From Hyphomicrobiales bacterium (lineage in GTDB: Bacteria; Pseudomonadota; Alphaproteobacteria; Rhizobiales; JAJFHB01), in NCBI GenBank assembly GCA_021775755.1, contig JAJFHE010000007.1:1-64000 (forward strand): a stretch of 64,000 nt of DNA, written 5' to 3'. The notes beneath the pieces are model-generated. The model was given only the letters and a program-made list of their open reading frames with translations, was not told the origin of the DNA and made no database searches. The position numbers were made by a program, and so were the translations under genes. This document shows positions 25,148 through 33,193 of this stretch, in pieces (position 1 is the first letter of the stretch; each line of letters starts with the position of its first letter).

Positions 25148-26128
25148 ATGAAGAAATTTGCATTGTCCGCCGCACTCGGTTTGGTGATTGCCACCGGGTC
25201 ATTGGGGGCGGCAAGCCTGGCAACGGCGGCGGAGCAGCAGTTTGTCAGTATCGGCACCGGCGGTGTTACCGGCGTCTACTATCCCACCGGCGGCGCGATC
25301 TGCCGTCTCGTCAACAAGAACCGCAAAGAACACGGGATCAGGTGTTCGGTGGAATCAACCGGTGGTTCGATCTACAACATCAATACAATTCGTGCGGGTG
25401 AGTTGGAATTCGGCGTTGCCCAGTCCGATTGGCAGTACCACGCCTACAATGGCACCTCCAAGTTCGAGGAAGCCGGTGCGTTCGAAGGCCTGCGCGCGGT
25501 GTTCTCGGTTCATCCAGAGCCGGTGACGATTATCGCACGTAATGATTCCGGCATTTTGAACATTACCGATCTTGAGGGCAAGCGCCTCAACATCGGTAAC
25601 GCGGGCTCCGGCACGCGCGGCACCTGGGAAGTCATCGAAGCAGCTCTCGGCTGGAGCCGCGACGATCTTCGTCTCGCCGCCGAGTTGAAATCTTCCGAAA
25701 CCGGCCAGGCGCTTTGCGACGACAAGATCGACGCCTACTTCTGGCTCGTTGGACATCCCTCGGCTTTGACGCAGGAAACCCTGTCGTCGTGCGATGCCCA
25801 TCTCGTCAATGCGACCGGCGCGGCGATTGATCAGCTCGTGGCTGACAATTCGTTCTATCGCGTCGCCACGATCCCGGCGGGCATGTACAACAACGATGCC
25901 GAGGTCACGACGTTCGGTGTTGGCGCGACTTTCGTTTCGTCGACCAGCGTGTCGGCCGATGCGGTCTACGTCATTGCCAAGGCAGTGCTCGGGAATCTCG
26001 ACGACTTCCGCAATCTGCACCCTGCGTTCGCCAATCTGAACGCCTCGGAAATGATCAGCGACAGCCTCTCCGCACCGCTTCACGATGGCGCGATGCGGGC
26101 CTACAAAGAACTCGGTCTTATGGACTGA
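25148..26128 (+). CDS. TAXI-family TRAP solute-binding protein
   Basis: This 326-aa periplasmic binding protein of the TAXI type captures a carboxylate or amino-acid-like substrate for the fused permease that follows. The signal peptide is MKKFALSAALGLVIATG to ATAAE. TAXI features include VSIGTGGVTGVYYPTGGAIC and NIGNAGSGTRGTWEVIEAAL. The ATG at 25148 follows GGGAGGAAGAAAGTT. Glutamate or 2-oxoglutarate are possible ligands of related proteins; the ligand here is not readable. Confidence 0.9.
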   Translation: MKKFALSAALGLVIATGSLGAASLATAAEQQFVSIGTGGVTGVYYPTGGAICRLVNKNRKEHGIRCSVESTGGSIYNINTIRAGELEFGVAQSDWQYHAYNGTSKFEEAGAFEGLRAVFSVHPEPVTIIARNDSGILNITDLEGKRLNIGNAGSGTRGTWEVIEAALGWSRDDLRLAAELKSSETGQALCDDKIDAYFWLVGHPSALTQETLSSCDAHLVNATGAAIDQLVADNSFYRVATIPAGMYNNDAEVTTFGVGATFVSSTSVSADAVYVIAKAVLGNLDDFRNLHPAFANLNASEMISDSLSAPLHDGAMRAYKELGLMD

Positions 26129-26141
26129 CGAGAGTTCAAGC

Positions 26142-26163
26142 GGGGGGCCTTTCGGGGCCCCTC
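26142..26163 (+). terminator. Hairpin between TRAP genes
   Basis: A GC stem of six to eight pairs (GGGGCC with GGCCCC, loop TTTCGG) lies just after the binding-protein stop. It has no T tract. It is probably an attenuator or an mRNA-stabilising stem that raises binding-protein expression over the permease. Confidence 0.4.
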
Positions 26164-26294
26164 GTGCTTTCGACCATCACTATGGCGGCATTTTTCCAAA
26201 CTGACGGCATGCGTGTGCGTCTATGAATCTGACTTCGTTATAACGGCTCGCCGGATTTCGCCGGAGCCAAGGGGGAGCCAAGGGGAGGCTGGTA

Positions 26295-28982
26295 ATGAGT
26301 GACGGTAGTGTCGAAAAACGGGCTGAGGTTGATGCCGACGCCCTCGTCGCCGAAACGGATACCGGAGCGCGAAGCCCGCAGGGCTGGCAGGGAAAGTTTG
26401 TTCTGATTCTCGCCTTCGTGTGGTCGGCATTCCAGCTCTATTCAGCATCCCTGGTGCCGTTCTGGCTACAGGATGTGGTGGCCATTCCGATCCGCGACAC
26501 GATGGGCATCCGCCTCAATTTTATCGTCAACGACGCGCGCATAATTCATCTCGCCTTCGCCTTCTGCCTTGTCGCGTTTGCCTTCCCGCTGTTCAAATCG
26601 AGTTCACGCACTTCGATCCCCTGGTACGATTGGGCGCTTGCCGGCCTCGGGGTTTGCTCGGCGCTTTATCTGATCGTTTTCAAGGAAGCCATCTCCATAC
26701 GCGCCGGCCTGCCGACACGCGGCGATATGATCATCTCGATCATCGGCCTCGCGGTGCTCGCAACCGCGGTTTACCGCTCCCTCGGCCTGCCGCTTCTGAT
26801 CGTGGCCGGATTCTTCATGCTTTACGTGTTTTTCGGCAATAATGAATTTGTGCCCGACGCGGTGCGTTGGAAAGGCGCGTCCATGGGCAAGGCGCTGTGG
26901 CATTACTGGATGCAGTCCGAAGGTGTGTTCGGCAAGCCGCTCGATGTATCGGCGACCATGATATTCTTGTTCGTGCTGTTCGGTGCCCTGCTGGAGAAGG
27001 CCGGCGCCGGCGGCTATTTCATCAAGATCTCGTTCGCCCTGCTCGGCCATCTGCGCGGCGGCCCGGCGAAAGCTGCCGTTGTCTCATCGGGCCTGAGCGG
27101 CCTTTATTCAGGCTCCTCGATCGCCAATACCGTCACCACCGGTACCTTCACGATCCCGCTTATGAAACGTACGGGCTTCCCGGCGGAAAAAGCCGGCGCC
27201 GTTGAAGTGGCGTCGTCAACCAACGGGCAGCTGACGCCGCCGGTTATGGGCGCTGCCGCCTTCCTCATGGCGGAGTATGCAAACATTCCGTATCTCGAGG
27301 TCGTCAAGCACGCCTTCCTGCCGGCGATTATCTCCTACATCGCGCTGTTTTACATTGTGCATCTGGAGGCCATGAAGCTTGACCTGCGCGGCCTTCCCAA
27401 ACGGCCGTCGACCCGCACGGTAGCGCAAAAGGCTATGGGCGTGCTCATGGGCTTCATCATCATGGCCGCGGTCACTGCCTTCGTCTATTACGGCATGGGC
27501 TGGATAAAAACCGCGTTGCCCGATACCGCAATGTATGTGGTTATCGTATTCCTGCTGAGCGTCTTTCTCGGCCTTGCCTGGTACGCCGCGCAACGCCCCG
27601 ATCTTGAGATAGACGATCCTGAAGCGCCAATTACCGAACTGCCACCGGCCGGCGCCACCGCCGCGACCGGTCTTTACTTCATACTGCCGATCGTGCTGCT
27701 CATCTGGCTCATCATGATCGAGCGTCGCTCGCCCGGCCTTTCCGCATTCTATGCGACGCTTGCCATGGCCTTCGTGATGTTGCTGCAGCATCCGATCAAG
27801 GCGTTCATGCGCGGCCATTCAGATTACATTGGCGAGGCCCTGAAGCGCGGCATCGCCGATTTCAAGGACGGCATGATCGCGGGTGCTCGAAACATGACAT
27901 CGATCGCCATCGCCACCGCCGCGGCCGGCATCGTCGTCGGTTCCGTATCGCTCACCGGCATGCACCAGTGGATCGGCAGCTTCGTCGAGTGGCTTGCCGC
28001 CGGCAACCTGATGCTCATGCTTATCCTCGTTGCGATCATGAGCCTGATCCTCGGTCTCGGCCTGCCGACGACGGCGAATTACATCGTCGTCTCGTCGCTG
28101 ATGGCGCCGGTCATCGTGGCGCTCGGCGCCGATACCGGGCTCATCGTGCCGCTCATTGCGGCGCATATGTTCGTGTTCTATTTCGGCATACTGGCGGACG
28201 ATACGCCGCCCGTTGGGCTCGCCGCCTTCGCGGCGGCGGCGATATCGCGGGGCGACCCGATCAAAACCGGCTTCCAGGGCTTCGCTTACGATATCCGCAC
28301 CGCCGTGCTGCCGTTCCTGTTCATCTTCAACACCGAGATCTTGTTGATCGACGTGACCGTCTGGAAGGCAGTGTTCATCTTCGTTGTCGGCACCGTCGCC
28401 ATGCTGCTATTTGCGGCGTCGACCCAGCAGTGGTTCCTGACGCGCAACCGCATATGGGAGTCGGTTGCGCTGCTTCTCATCGCCTTCACACTACTGAGAC
28501 CGGGGTTCTGGCTCGATCGCGTGCAGGCGCCATATGATTTTGCCGAGCCGGCACAGATCATGGAAACCGCTACCGAGCAGAGGGCCGATGGCGAACTGAC
28601 CCTGGTCATCACCGGGCCTGACGCCCGCGAGATCGGGGCCACCAAGGAAACCAACATCCTGGTACCTATGGGAGAAGCCGGCGAGGGTGCCGGACGCCTC
28701 GATGCGGCGGGCCTGACCATCGCAGTTGACGAGGAAGGCCGCGCCATTCTCGATGAGCCGTTCCCGCAAACGCCGTTCTTCCGGCTCGGTAACGACTTCG
28801 ATTTCTACGGTGACGATCCTGTGCATATCGTTCAGGTCAAGGTGCCGGTCGAGGGTCGTATGTGGAAGGAAGTGTTCTACATTCCAGCGCTTGTTGTGTT
28901 GGCGATCATCGTCATGCTGCAGCTGCGCCGCCGCCGTTCCAGCAGCGAAACCGGTGCGGGAGCTGCCGCCGCGGCCGCCTGA
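26295..28982 (+). CDS. Fused TRAP transporter permease (4TM+12TM) with DUF3394 end
   Basis: This 895-aa inner-membrane protein fuses the small (DctQ-like) and large (DctM-like) TRAP subunits, the usual partner of TAXI binding proteins. Many hydrophobic segments run from about residue 30 to 740. The DctM core has SGLYSGSSIANTVTTGTFTI and LILGLGLPTTANYIVV. A soluble C-terminal part of about 150 residues fits DUF3394 and ends in a last TM and a basic tail. The start follows AAGGGGAGGCTGGTA. A perfect terminator hairpin follows the stop. Confidence 0.9.
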   Translation: MSDGSVEKRAEVDADALVAETDTGARSPQGWQGKFVLILAFVWSAFQLYSASLVPFWLQDVVAIPIRDTMGIRLNFIVNDARIIHLAFAFCLVAFAFPLFKSSSRTSIPWYDWALAGLGVCSALYLIVFKEAISIRAGLPTRGDMIISIIGLAVLATAVYRSLGLPLLIVAGFFMLYVFFGNNEFVPDAVRWKGASMGKALWHYWMQSEGVFGKPLDVSATMIFLFVLFGALLEKAGAGGYFIKISFALLGHLRGGPAKAAVVSSGLSGLYSGSSIANTVTTGTFTIPLMKRTGFPAEKAGAVEVASSTNGQLTPPVMGAAAFLMAEYANIPYLEVVKHAFLPAIISYIALFYIVHLEAMKLDLRGLPKRPSTRTVAQKAMGVLMGFIIMAAVTAFVYYGMGWIKTALPDTAMYVVIVFLLSVFLGLAWYAAQRPDLEIDDPEAPITELPPAGATAATGLYFILPIVLLIWLIMIERRSPGLSAFYATLAMAFVMLLQHPIKAFMRGHSDYIGEALKRGIADFKDGMIAGARNMTSIAIATAAAGIVVGSVSLTGMHQWIGSFVEWLAAGNLMLMLILVAIMSLILGLGLPTTANYIVVSSLMAPVIVALGADTGLIVPLIAAHMFVFYFGILADDTPPVGLAAFAAAAISRGDPIKTGFQGFAYDIRTAVLPFLFIFNTEILLIDVTVWKAVFIFVVGTVAMLLFAASTQQWFLTRNRIWESVALLLIAFTLLRPGFWLDRVQAPYDFAEPAQIMETATEQRADGELTLVITGPDAREIGATKETNILVPMGEAGEGAGRLDAAGLTIAVDEEGRAILDEPFPQTPFFRLGNDFDFYGDDPVHIVQVKVPVEGRMWKEVFYIPALVVLAIIVMLQLRRRRSSSETGAGAAAAAA

Positions 28983-29001
28983 ACGGGTCAAGTTCTGGTC
29001 A

Positions 29002-29033
29002 GAAGGCCGGCGGGCCTTAACCCGCCGGCCTTC
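29002..29033 (+). terminator. Terminator hairpin after TRAP operon
   Basis: A perfect 13-bp stem (GAAGGCCGGCGGG and its complement) has the loop CCTTAA, 20 bases after the permease stop. No long T tract follows, so termination could be Rho-assisted. Confidence 0.65.
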
Positions 29034-29049
29034 TGCCGCTTACGGTTTG

Positions 29050-29077
29050 TTAAACGCTTTCGTTAACTTCACGTTAA
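29050..29077. promoter_or_regulatory. TTAA-N7-TTAA motif (CtrA-like), copy 1
   Basis: GTTAACTTCACGTTAAC contains TTAA-N7-TTAA, the CtrA half-site spacing, preceded by another TTAA 9 bases upstream. The same 17-base core, inside a similar block of about 45 bases, recurs at 44168-44195. CtrA binding is inferred. Confidence 0.4.
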
Positions 29078-29307
29078 CCATGAACTTGAGCAATAAAGGC
29101 GCTTTGAAACAATAGGGTAGCGCTTGTTTGCGATCTGAACTTGCTTGCGCCGACACCACTCTGCAAAGAATGTCCTGCATCACGAAACGCATTGGCCATT
29201 GGTCCAAGGGTTTGAATTTGCACGAGAATTTGACAAAACGGTTAGCTGTGTAAATCGCAGAATTTTTTCACTACATTACATAAATCGTACTAATTATTCG
29301 GTAAATC

Positions 29308-29329
29308 TACGAAATACTCACTTTTCGTA
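29308..29329. promoter_or_regulatory. AT-rich promoter zone with inverted repeat before first Lrp gene
   Basis: TACGAAA (29308-29314) and TTTCGTA (29323-29329) form a perfect inverted repeat in the most AT-rich part of the window. CGTATT/AATACG (29326-29331 and 29343-29348) overlaps it. Lrp/AsnC proteins bind such AT-rich dyads, so autoregulation is plausible. Nothing else is seen in 29078-29377. Confidence 0.4.
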
Positions 29330-29377
29330 TTGCTGTTTTTGTAATACGCAGGTAGTTTGCGTTGGTGGGAGGATGCC

Positions 29378-29926
29378 ATGGCAGGCAGAGCGATCAGCGC
29401 AGCGCGAGCAGCAGACCCGGAACAGCCGCGGCACTCCGATCAGAGCACGCGACCGCGGGGCAAGGCGTCGCCCGACGACAGGCTCAACCGGGCCATCATC
29501 GATTATCTGCAGAGGGATGGCCGGATGGCCTTCTCCGAGATCGCCCAGGAACTCGACGTTTCTGAAGGAACGATCCGCAACCGCGTGAACAGCATGAAAC
29601 AGGCCGGCATGTTGACGATCGCCGCCATCGTCGATCCGGTGGCTGTCGAATATCAAACCGACGCCATGCTCGGTCTCAAAGTCGCGTCCGGTCATACGCC
29701 GTGCGACGTCGCATCGCGACTCTCCGGCCTTATTGACGTCGTTTACATCCTGTGGGTATCCGGCCGCTACGACCTTCTCGTTGAGGTCGTCAGCGACGAC
29801 AAGGACGGTTTGTTCGACTTTCTCGAACAACAGATCCACAGCCAGCCCGATATCTCATCCGTCGATACGATGATGGGCCTGAAGAATTTCAAGAACCAGT
29901 TCCTGCTCAAGCGCAACTGGAATTGA
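29378..29926 (+). CDS. Lrp/AsnC-family transcriptional regulator (first of two)
   Basis: This 182-aa regulator has an N-terminal tail rich in Ala, Arg and Pro, then a winged helix (LNRAIIDYLQRDGRMAFSEI, VSEGTIRNRVNSM) at about residues 38-95. An effector/oligomerisation domain (about 100-175) follows. The ATG at 29378 is preceded by GGGAGGATGCC. It is followed after 39 bases by the glutamine-synthetase-like gene and is clearly paralogous to the regulator at 31534-32076. It probably senses an amino acid or nitrogen compound and controls this nitrogen module. Confidence 0.88.
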   Translation: MAGRAISAARAADPEQPRHSDQSTRPRGKASPDDRLNRAIIDYLQRDGRMAFSEIAQELDVSEGTIRNRVNSMKQAGMLTIAAIVDPVAVEYQTDAMLGLKVASGHTPCDVASRLSGLIDVVYILWVSGRYDLLVEVVSDDKDGLFDFLEQQIHSQPDISSVDTMMGLKNFKNQFLLKRNWN

Positions 29927-29965
29927 GCAACCAAAAAGCTGAATCCCGCCAGGAGGAAAATTCGA

Positions 29966-31387
29966 ATGACCGCTTATGTAGAAAAGTTCGCCGATGCCCT
30001 GCCGACGAAAAAGCGCATCGCCAAGGTGCGCAAGGAGCTTGAGGAGGCGGGCGTGAAATATGTCATGTCCAGCTGGATCGACCTGCACGGCATCCCCAAG
30101 ACCAAGCCGGTGCCGATGAGCGACTTCGAGGAGTTGTGCATGGGCAAGGGACCGCAGTTTGCCGTGCACTCGGTGTCATTCGTTCCCGAACTCTCACCTG
30201 CCGATTCAGATCAGGTCATGGTGCCCGATCTCGACGCGGTCTACATCTGCCCCTGGGACAGTTCGATCGCCATCATCTTCGCGGATCTGTTTTGGGAAGA
30301 CGCTCCCTACAACGTCTGTCCCCGCCAGGCGCTGAAGCGGGCGATTCACGAGGCGGAGAAAGCCGGTTACGTCGGCTATGCAGGCATCGAGCCTGAATTT
30401 ATCGCCATGCGTTTCGACGAGGACGGCACGCCGGTAAAGGCGATCGACGATGACCCGGTTCTGCCGCATGGCAATAAGCCGCGTCGCCAGGCATTCGGCT
30501 ACGATGTGGAGTACTCGATGGACTCCATGCCGTTCCTCAAGGACATGATCGACATTCTGGAAGATATCGGCTGGAACCTGCACGACGTGGTGGCCGAAGG
30601 CGCCTACTCGCAGTTCGAGCTCGACTTCCACTACACCGACCTCCTGGAAATGGCGGACCGGTTTGTGTTCCTGCGCATTCTCCTGAAGGAAATTGCCAAG
30701 CAGCATGGCATGTTCATTACTTTCATGCCCAAGCCAACCACGGGGGACTGGCGTTCCGGCGCACATATCAATTTTTCCCTTCAGTCGATCAAGAAGCCCG
30801 GAGAGAACCTGTTTGGGTCCAAGAAAGACGGCTGGAGCAATGAATCGCGCCATGCGGTCGGCGGATTGATGGCTCATGCTGAGGCGATCACCGCCCTGAC
30901 GTGTCCGACGGTAAACTCATACAACGGCCTCGTGCCGCGCGTTGGCGGCTTTGAGGGTGGTACGGTCACCTGGGCGCCGACAAACATAACCTACGGTCAC
31001 AACAACCGTTCCGCCCAGTTTCGCCTGCCGCAGAGCCGCTACTGCATCGAAAACCGAGCTGCCGACATGTGCATGAATGTCTACCTGGCGCTGGCCATGA
31101 CATTGACGTCGGCACTTTCAGGCATTGCCAACAAAACCGAACCTGGCGATCCGACGGACCGCGACCTCTATTCCATGAAAGAGGAAGAGTTCAAGGAGCT
31201 TGGAATCCGCCGTCTGCCGCGCAATCTGATGATGGCGACCGAGGCGCTTAAGGCCGACGATCTCGCCGGGCAGGTCATGGGCCCCGTCATGCGCAATTCC
31301 TACGTCACTTATAAAAACGACGAATGGGAACGCTATCACCAGGCCGTAACCGACTGGGAAGTCGAGGAATACCTGCGCCTATACTGA
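29966..31387 (+). CDS. Type III glutamine-synthetase-like ligase (GlnT/GMAS-like)
   Basis: This 473-aa cytoplasmic ATP-dependent glutamate-amine ligase is of the GS superfamily. Metal and substrate motifs are GYAGIEPEFIAMRF near 140, EGAYSQFELDFHYTD near 215, TFMPKPTTGDWRSGAHINFS near 255 and PQSRYCIENRAADMCMN near 365. It resembles the GlnT/type III group, which includes gamma-glutamylmethylamide synthetases, more than housekeeping GlnA. It may attach ammonia or a methylamine to glutamate. It lies between two Lrp-type regulators and upstream of the ureohydrolase/urease genes, which suggests it assimilates the nitrogen they release. The start follows CCAGGAGGAAAATTCGA. Confidence 0.85.
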   Translation: MTAYVEKFADALPTKKRIAKVRKELEEAGVKYVMSSWIDLHGIPKTKPVPMSDFEELCMGKGPQFAVHSVSFVPELSPADSDQVMVPDLDAVYICPWDSSIAIIFADLFWEDAPYNVCPRQALKRAIHEAEKAGYVGYAGIEPEFIAMRFDEDGTPVKAIDDDPVLPHGNKPRRQAFGYDVEYSMDSMPFLKDMIDILEDIGWNLHDVVAEGAYSQFELDFHYTDLLEMADRFVFLRILLKEIAKQHGMFITFMPKPTTGDWRSGAHINFSLQSIKKPGENLFGSKKDGWSNESRHAVGGLMAHAEAITALTCPTVNSYNGLVPRVGGFEGGTVTWAPTNITYGHNNRSAQFRLPQSRYCIENRAADMCMNVYLALAMTLTSALSGIANKTEPGDPTDRDLYSMKEEEFKELGIRRLPRNLMMATEALKADDLAGQVMGPVMRNSYVTYKNDEWERYHQAVTDWEVEEYLRLY

Positions 31388-31533
31388 GTTTGGTGGATTC
31401 ACTAACGGTTGGCCAGAGCCCGGAGTACATCGAAATTCGTAATGTCAGCACATATGAACTGCCGATACGGCAAAATATCATTGCGTATCCGATGGATCTC
31501 GTAGATGATTGCTGTTCAGGTGAGCTGCTAGGG

Positions 31534-32076
31534 ATGGATGTGCGGTCGATGGGCTCTGGAACAATCGTCGGGTTCGAACAAGGTGAGGGTCCCGGCCCGG
31601 AACACTCGGTGGACCGGCGGGCGCTGGGCGCTGATCCGATGAACCGGCAGATCATCGCGCGTTTGCAGGAGGATGGCCGCATACCTTACTCCGTCATCGC
31701 GCGCGAGCTCGGTACTTCGGAGGGTACGGTCCGCAACCGTGTCAATCAAATGGTTGCCGCCAATGTGCTGCGCATCATCGGCGTGGCGGATCCGGTCGCG
31801 CTCGGCAATGAAGGCTACGCCCTGGTTGCCATGCGCCTGAGTGCCGGGGCGGACCCGCGCGTGGTGAGCGAGCGTTTCGAGCAGTTCGAAGAAGTAACCT
31901 TCATTCTGTTTGCGGCCGGCCAGTACGACCTTGTGGTGGAAGTCATTTGCGAAACGCATCGCAGCTTGCGGGAGTTCCTTTTGGACAACTGCTACGGCCA
32001 GGCCGATATCGCGGCAGTCGAGCCGATGATGGCACTGGCGCTTTACAAGAACCTCATGAAGTGGGGACGACCGTAG
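31534..32076 (+). CDS. Lrp/AsnC-family transcriptional regulator (second of two)
   Basis: This regulator of about 180 aa is paralogous to the one at 29378-29926. Shared features include the helix-turn-helix ELGTSEGTVRNRVNQM and the effector domain with AAGQYDLVVEVICETHRSL. The start is uncertain. ATG 31534 (MDVRSMGSG) gives a length like its paralogue, while the conserved domain itself begins at MNRQIIARLQ (31639). The frame is open back into the ligase gene. It precedes the ABC importer and its structured leader, so it may control them. Confidence 0.8.
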   Translation: MDVRSMGSGTIVGFEQGEGPGPEHSVDRRALGADPMNRQIIARLQEDGRIPYSVIARELGTSEGTVRNRVNQMVAANVLRIIGVADPVALGNEGYALVAMRLSAGADPRVVSERFEQFEEVTFILFAAGQYDLVVEVICETHRSLREFLLDNCYGQADIAAVEPMMALALYKNLMKWGRP

Positions 32077-32129
32077 AAGGCTTAACGGTGTCGGGTGGCG
32101 TGCTAAGGCCGGCCCGGCGCCGCCATTGA

Positions 32130-32200
32130 GGAGGAGACGCATCATGGTGTTACGCCAGCGTGACGCACAGATCCGATGTCGATCTGGGTTCGCCTCCTCC
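32130..32200 (+). promoter_or_regulatory. Leader hairpin that can hide a Shine-Dalgarno sequence
   Basis: GGAGGAGACG (32130-32139) is the ribosome binding site of the small ORF at 32144. It can pair with CGCCTCCTCC (32191-32200), 9 of 10 bases. An inner perfect stem CAGATC/GATCTG (32168-32173, 32181-32186) would sit inside. The fold would block translation of the small ORF and, through it, the permease gene. Confidence 0.5.
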
Positions 32201-32251
32201 GCGCGTGTGTTTTTCACTGGGCGTGCGTTCGATGGCCGGGGTGATAAATGA
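32144..32251 (+). CDS. Small leader ORF coupled to the ABC permease
   Basis: This is a 35-aa reading frame, MVLRQRDAQIRC onward, ending in RGDK. It has seven arginines and no known domain. It has a very strong ribosome binding site (GAGGAGGAG, 7 bases before ATG), and its stop overlaps the permease start as ATGA. It may be a leader peptide for translational coupling or attenuation of the importer genes, or a real micro-protein. That it is translated is inferred from the RBS and overlap only. Confidence 0.45.
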   Translation: MVLRQRDAQIRCRSGFASSARVFFTGRAFDGRGDK

Positions 32252-33114
32252 GTGATGCTCGCGCGCAGTCCAAGGACGTCGGCTCCGGTGATGTGAGCGC
32301 TCGGTCTACGCCGCGCCGCAAGCGGCGCTGGCTCGAATACAAGACACCCATCTCGCGCCGGGCAACGATCAATCTTGGCATTGCCGTGTGGGTCGTGTTT
32401 TTCGTTCTGTGGGAGGCCATCGTTGTCTTCGAGTGGGTCAACGCCCTTTTTCTGCCGCCGCCGGAAAAGGTCGTCATGGGCTTGGTCAAACTTCTCGTGG
32501 AAGACGGCTTTCTCTTCGATATCGTCGTCAGCGTTTATCGCATCGCGATCAGCTTCGGTTTGGCCTGCCTTGTCGCCGTTCCGCTCGGTATTTTAATGGG
32601 CTCATTCAAGCGCGTCGAGGCGTTCGTCAATCCACTGGTATCGGCCTGGCGGTATCTGCCGGCTCCCTCGTTCATTCCGCTGTTGCTGATGTGGTTCGGC
32701 ACCGGCGATGGTCAGAAGGTGGCACTGCTGTTCATCGGTGTTATCTGGTTCCTGATCACCATCATCATGGATCACGTTAAGTCGGTGCGCACGGAACTGA
32801 TTGAGACGTCCAAGACGCTCGGCGGAAATCGCTTTCAGGTCCTGCTGACCGTCGTCATTCCGGCATCGATGCCGAACATTCTGGTGGCTATGCGCCAGAT
32901 GCTGGCGGTGAGCTGGACGTATCTGGTCATTGCGGAAATCGTAGCCGCGTCCACCGGCATTGGCGCCGTCATGATGCGCGCCAAGCGGTTCCTGCATGTC
33001 GATGAAATTATGGCCTGTATTCTGGTCATCGGGCTTTTGGGCCTGACTTTTGACTTCCTCTTTCGGATCCTGCATCGCGTTTTGTTTCCTTATCTGAACA
33101 CGGAGCGACGCTAG
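32248..33114 (+). CDS. ABC transporter permease, NitT/TauT (SsuC-like) family
   Basis: This 288-aa inner-membrane permease has a charged N-terminal tail of about 40 residues and then six predicted membrane helices. The EAA loop is ELIETSKTLGGNRFQVLLTV near 190. It is the membrane part of an importer with the binding protein and ATPase that follow. Family members carry nitrate, taurine, sulfonates, thiamine precursors or guanidine-like compounds. Its start overlaps the stop of the small leader ORF (ATGA). The genomic setting suggests a guanidino substrate. Confidence 0.88.
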   Translation: MSDARAQSKDVGSGDVSARSTPRRKRRWLEYKTPISRRATINLGIAVWVVFFVLWEAIVVFEWVNALFLPPPEKVVMGLVKLLVEDGFLFDIVVSVYRIAISFGLACLVAVPLGILMGSFKRVEAFVNPLVSAWRYLPAPSFIPLLLMWFGTGDGQKVALLFIGVIWFLITIIMDHVKSVRTELIETSKTLGGNRFQVLLTVVIPASMPNILVAMRQMLAVSWTYLVIAEIVAASTGIGAVMMRAKRFLHVDEIMACILVIGLLGLTFDFLFRILHRVLFPYLNTERR

Positions 33115-33193
33115 GACCGGATGTGAAGCCAAGGCCGGATCCATCGGTTGGTCGATGGATTTGGATGAAGACAACGAAGTATGGGAGGAAAAT

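Noticed and set aside
32077-32247. Guanidine riboswitch (ykkC I, II or III type) before the importer
   Set aside because: None of the conserved ykkC-I core segments, paired ACGR loops of type II or the compact type III pseudoknot could be seen here or before 29378. The leader has other structure instead.
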